In this document: one piece after another, positions 52,831 through 54,975 of the stretch
How the letters are laid out: each line of letters begins with the position of its first letter
How positions within the stretch are numbered: the stretch's first letter is position 1
Origin: Verrucomicrobiia bacterium
Lineage (GTDB): Bacteria > Verrucomicrobiota > Verrucomicrobiia > Opitutales > Opitutaceae
Assembly: GCA_011525695.1 (NCBI GenBank)
Contig: WYBX01000030.1
Span: 1 to 54,975, forward strand
Length of the DNA stretch: 54,975 nucleotides
Direction of reading: 5' to 3'
Notes under the pieces: model-generated
The model's input: only the letters and a program-made list of their open reading frames with translations
What the model was told of the DNA's origin: nothing
Database searches by the model: none
Position numbers and translations under genes: made by a program

Positions 52831-53013
52831 GGCTGCACCCGCCCGGCCGCCGCCCTTGTGTTCACGTCACCCGTCATGTTTTCGCGCCCAAGGATTGGCG
52901 CCGTTCGGAAGGGACGGAAAGCCGAATCCGGCAAGGCGGGGTGCGCGTGTGCAGCGTCAGGTGCTTTTTGGCATGGATTCCTGGCAAACCCGGATGAGCA
53001 TCGCAGGATTCCG

Positions 53014-54369
53014 ATGCGCGGCCTTAATCCCTATCTTCGCGAGCTTGGACCGACGCTGACGCTCGCGGCGCCGATCATCGTGGGCCAGGTCAGCCAGATG
53101 CTCATCAGCGTCACGGACAGCGTCATGATCGGGCATGCCGGGACGGTGCCGCTCGCGGCGTCCTCGTTTGGCGGAAACATCTTCGGGATTTTCTACGTGC
53201 TTGGAATCGGGCTGATGTTGCCGGTGTCGATCCTGGTGGCCCGGGCTCATGGTGCCGGCCGCCCGGGCGACGCGGCGGAATACCTGCGGCACGGCGTCGC
53301 ACTGGCCGTGTGCTTCGGCATGATCGAGACACTGCTGATGGGCGGATTGAGCCTGATGCTCGATCGTTTCGGGCAGCCGCCGGAGGTGCTGGCGGAGGTG
53401 AATCCGTTCTTCCTCCTCATTGCCGGATCGCTCACGCCGGTGCTCGTGTACCTTGTCCTCCGGCAGTTTGCCGAGGCCATGGGGCATCCCTGGGCACCGA
53501 TGGTCATCATGCTCGGCGGCATCGGGCTCAATGCGCTGCTCAACTGGATTTTCATTTTCGGCCACTGGGGTTCTCCGGCGTTTGGACTCGCCGGGGCGGG
53601 CATTGCCACCGTGCTGACCCGCACCCTGGGTGCGATCGTGATTTTCGAGTGGCTGCGCCGCGCGGCCGCCGTGCGCGCCGCCTGGCCGCCGCAGTGGTTC
53701 GGCAACTATTCCCGCGCGCGGTTCGCCGAATTGCTGCGCATCGGAATCCCGGCCGCCGGCATGCTGCTCTTCGAAAGCACGGCCTTCGCCTTCTCCAGTG
53801 TGATGATGGGCTGGCTCGGTGCCATCGCGCTGGCCTCCCACCAGATTGCGATCACGTGCGCGTCGCTCGCCTTCATGTTTCCGCTCGGGCTGGCGATGGC
53901 CACCGGGATGCGCGTCAGCCGCGCCGTCGGCGCCGGCGAGTTGCCCCGCCGCCGGACCATCGCCTTCGCCTCCTTCGCGCTCGGCGGCGCCATCATGGCG
54001 GTGTTCGGTCTCCTGTTCCTCACGTTTGGCCGCACGATTGCGGGCTGGTTTGTCGCTCATGACGAGGCGGTCGTCACTCTCGCGGCGCAACTGCTGGTGA
54101 TTGCGGCCGTTTTCCAGATTGTGGACGGCATCCAGGTGATCGGCGCATCGTCGCTGCGCGCGATCAGCGACGTGAGGATTCCGGCCGTGATTACCTTTGC
54201 CGCGTATTGGGTGATCGCCCTGCCGGCTGGCTACCTGCTGGGGATTCGCGGCGGCCTGGGAGCCGTGGCGATCTGGTCCGCGATCGCCGCCGGGCTCGCG
54301 TTCGCCGCGGTTTTTCTCGGATGGCGGTTCGCGAGGCTCACCCGGATCCCGGATGGCCGCGCGGCTTGA
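53014..54369 (+). CDS. MATE-family multidrug/toxin exporter
   Basis: A 451-residue exporter with twelve hydrophobic helices in two six-helix halves. The first half opens with LAAPIIVGQVSQMLISVTDSVMIGHAG and the second with ELLRIGIPAAGMLLFESTAFAFSSVMMGWLG, the duplicated family motif. Members use sodium or proton gradients to expel cationic drugs or metabolites. The start at 53014 (MRGLNPYLRE) fits the family. The end overlaps the DUF167 gene by 32 bases in convergent orientation. Confidence 0.93.
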   Translation: MRGLNPYLRELGPTLTLAAPIIVGQVSQMLISVTDSVMIGHAGTVPLAASSFGGNIFGIFYVLGIGLMLPVSILVARAHGAGRPGDAAEYLRHGVALAVCFGMIETLLMGGLSLMLDRFGQPPEVLAEVNPFFLLIAGSLTPVLVYLVLRQFAEAMGHPWAPMVIMLGGIGLNALLNWIFIFGHWGSPAFGLAGAGIATVLTRTLGAIVIFEWLRRAAAVRAAWPPQWFGNYSRARFAELLRIGIPAAGMLLFESTAFAFSSVMMGWLGAIALASHQIAITCASLAFMFPLGLAMATGMRVSRAVGAGELPRRRTIAFASFALGGAIMAVFGLLFLTFGRTIAGWFVAHDEAVVTLAAQLLVIAAVFQIVDGIQVIGASSLRAISDVRIPAVITFAAYWVIALPAGYLLGIRGGLGAVAIWSAIAAGLAFAAVFLGWRFARLTRIPDGRAA

Positions 54370-54634
54370 GCGAAGTTGGGCCCGTGCCCAGCCGGGCCCG
54401 GACACCTGGCAACCGGAGCCCCTCGATCCGGACGACCTTCCGGTTCGACTTGTCACCCCGGACGAGCCGGACGGCGCGTCGCGGCAGGGCCAGGGTTTCC
54501 GAAAGGAACTCGCACAGTTCCTCGTTGGCGCGGCCCTCGACCGGCGGAGCGTGCACCTTCACCTTCAATTCGTCGCCGATCCAGCCAACGATCTGGTTCC
54601 GCGGGGCGTTCGGCACCGCGCGAATCGAAAGCAT
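54338..54634 (-). CDS. YggU/DUF167 family protein
   Basis: A 98-residue protein of the YggU (DUF167) family. It shows VPNAPRNQIVGWIGDELKV, VHAPPVEGRANEELCEFLSETL, and AVRLVRGDKSNRKVVRIEG, which are the three conserved blocks. Length is normal except for a short basic tail that overlaps the MATE gene. Function is not well established. The start at 54634 gives the family opening; a longer frame exists upstream but is not conserved. The 235 bases after it to 54869 hold only a small GCCAGTC-GGA-GACTGGT hairpin near 54793-54809. Confidence 0.85.
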   Translation of the reverse strand: MLSIRAVPNAPRNQIVGWIGDELKVKVHAPPVEGRANEELCEFLSETLALPRRAVRLVRGDKSNRKVVRIEGLRLPGVRARLGTGPTSLKPRGHPGSG

Positions 54635-54869
54635 GCAGGATTCCGCCACGCCGCGTATCCAACCGCCTTGCACCGGCAGCGCAATCGCGATCTCGGTGAT
54701 GGCGATCTCCCCGGGAGAATTCAATCGGCCGTGCGTCGACCCCACCGCCCGTCGCTTCCAGACGTCGTAGCGCCGATTTTCAACCGGCGTGCGCCAGTCG
54801 GAGACTGGTCGCCACGGGTCGCCGCCGTTTCCGAACGCGTCGCGGGAGCTGTCTCGTCCTAGCCCACGT

Positions 54870-54975
54870 TGACACCCGGCAGACGAAAAATGAAGCCGAT
54901 TGAAACGATCCGATACAGCGAAGCATTCAAGCAACAAGTGATCAGCGAACTGGAAGCCGGCAGGTTCAAGAACCC
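54870..54975 (+). mobile_element. left end of an insertion sequence, cut by window edge
   Basis: TGACACCCGGCAGACGAAAA begins at 54870 directly before a transposase start. The TG opening suits an IS3-type left inverted repeat. The right end is outside the window, so the element and any target duplication cannot be confirmed. Confidence 0.5.
54890..54975 (+). CDS. partial transposase, IS3-family OrfA-like
   Basis: The last 86 bases encode the opening of a transposase, MKPIETIRYSEAFKQQVIS followed by ELEAGRFKN. This matches the N-terminal helix-turn-helix of IS3-type OrfA proteins, where YSEAFKQQVI and ELEAG are conserved. The rest of the gene is beyond the window. It is the only transposase seen in the window. 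Confidence 0.7.
   Translation, partial: MKPIETIRYSEAFKQQVISELEAGRFKN

Noticed and set aside
52147..54369. A 740-residue ORF containing the MATE exporter
   Set aside because: The first part is antisense to the DMT permease; the MATE family begins at 53014.
1..54975. CRISPR arrays
   Set aside because: No regularly spaced repeats with unique spacers were found; the repeats seen are paired hairpins or single dispersed copies.

Overview
The window is about 55 kb of GC-rich chromosomal DNA with almost no mobile DNA and long same-strand gene runs. No rRNA or taxon-specific marker is present. TonB-dependent receptors, orphan type IV pilin-like proteins, Asp-box and FG-GAP secreted proteins, a PafA-type phosphatase, a Tat-exported sugar isomerase and many short hairpin repeats together suggest a Gram-negative environmental member of the Verrucomicrobiota, perhaps an Opitutaceae relative. 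That placement is inference. Shine-Dalgarno sites are weak or absent at most starts. At least six same-strand gene pairs share an ATGA stop/start overlap.

Layout. (1) 0.45-13.8 kb: a minus-strand carbohydrate-acquisition locus of seven genes: TonB-dependent receptor, Asp-box protein, diiron ferritin-like protein, second Asp-box protein, FG-GAP double-propeller protein, esterase/TIM-barrel fusion, and HpcH/HpaI aldolase. It faces a divergent GntR/FCD regulator. The 350 bp between them hold three GTATACC-type palindromes that look like operators. (2) 13.9-24.6 kb: a PafA-like phosphatase, a Tat-signal sugar isomerase, an RluA-type pseudouridine synthase with a repeat insertion, a GH3-family protein, an SRAP protein, an LptF/LptG permease, a pseudopilin with a coupled membrane protein, and HolA. 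(3) 24.9-29.3 kb: an SDR dehydrogenase, an IolB/KduI-family isomerase, a PIG-L/LmbE deacetylase and a sugar nucleotidyltransferase in one direction, followed by a second pseudopilin and PpnP. (4) 29.4-34.5 kb: two tandem coiled-coil proteins ending in paralogous LysM domains.

(5) 34.6-45.5 kb: a complete glycerol/glycerophosphodiester operon, TonB-dependent receptor-glpD-glpT-glpQ-glpF-glpK. It is read away from a divergent SorC-family regulator. A perfect TTATGCGCATAA palindrome sits on the predicted -10 box of the operon. (6) 45.6-51.4 kb: a DUF2167 membrane protein, an unrecognised membrane protein with a terminal zinc ribbon, an LpoB-like / COG3014-like / YcfL-like lipoprotein trio, and an unrecognised secreted protein. 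(7) 51.5-55 kb: a small membrane-anchored protein, a DMT permease, a MATE exporter, a YggU/DUF167 protein and the left end of an insertion sequence cut by the window edge.

The two most notable systems are the regulated locus at 0.45-13.8 kb and the receptor-led glycerophosphodiester operon at 34.6-45.5 kb. In the second, the enzymes form a full path: hydrolysis by GlpQ, uptake by GlpT or GlpF, phosphorylation by GlpK and oxidation by GlpD. The receptor would supply the outer-membrane step. All functional assignments rest on motifs read by eye; no database search was run.
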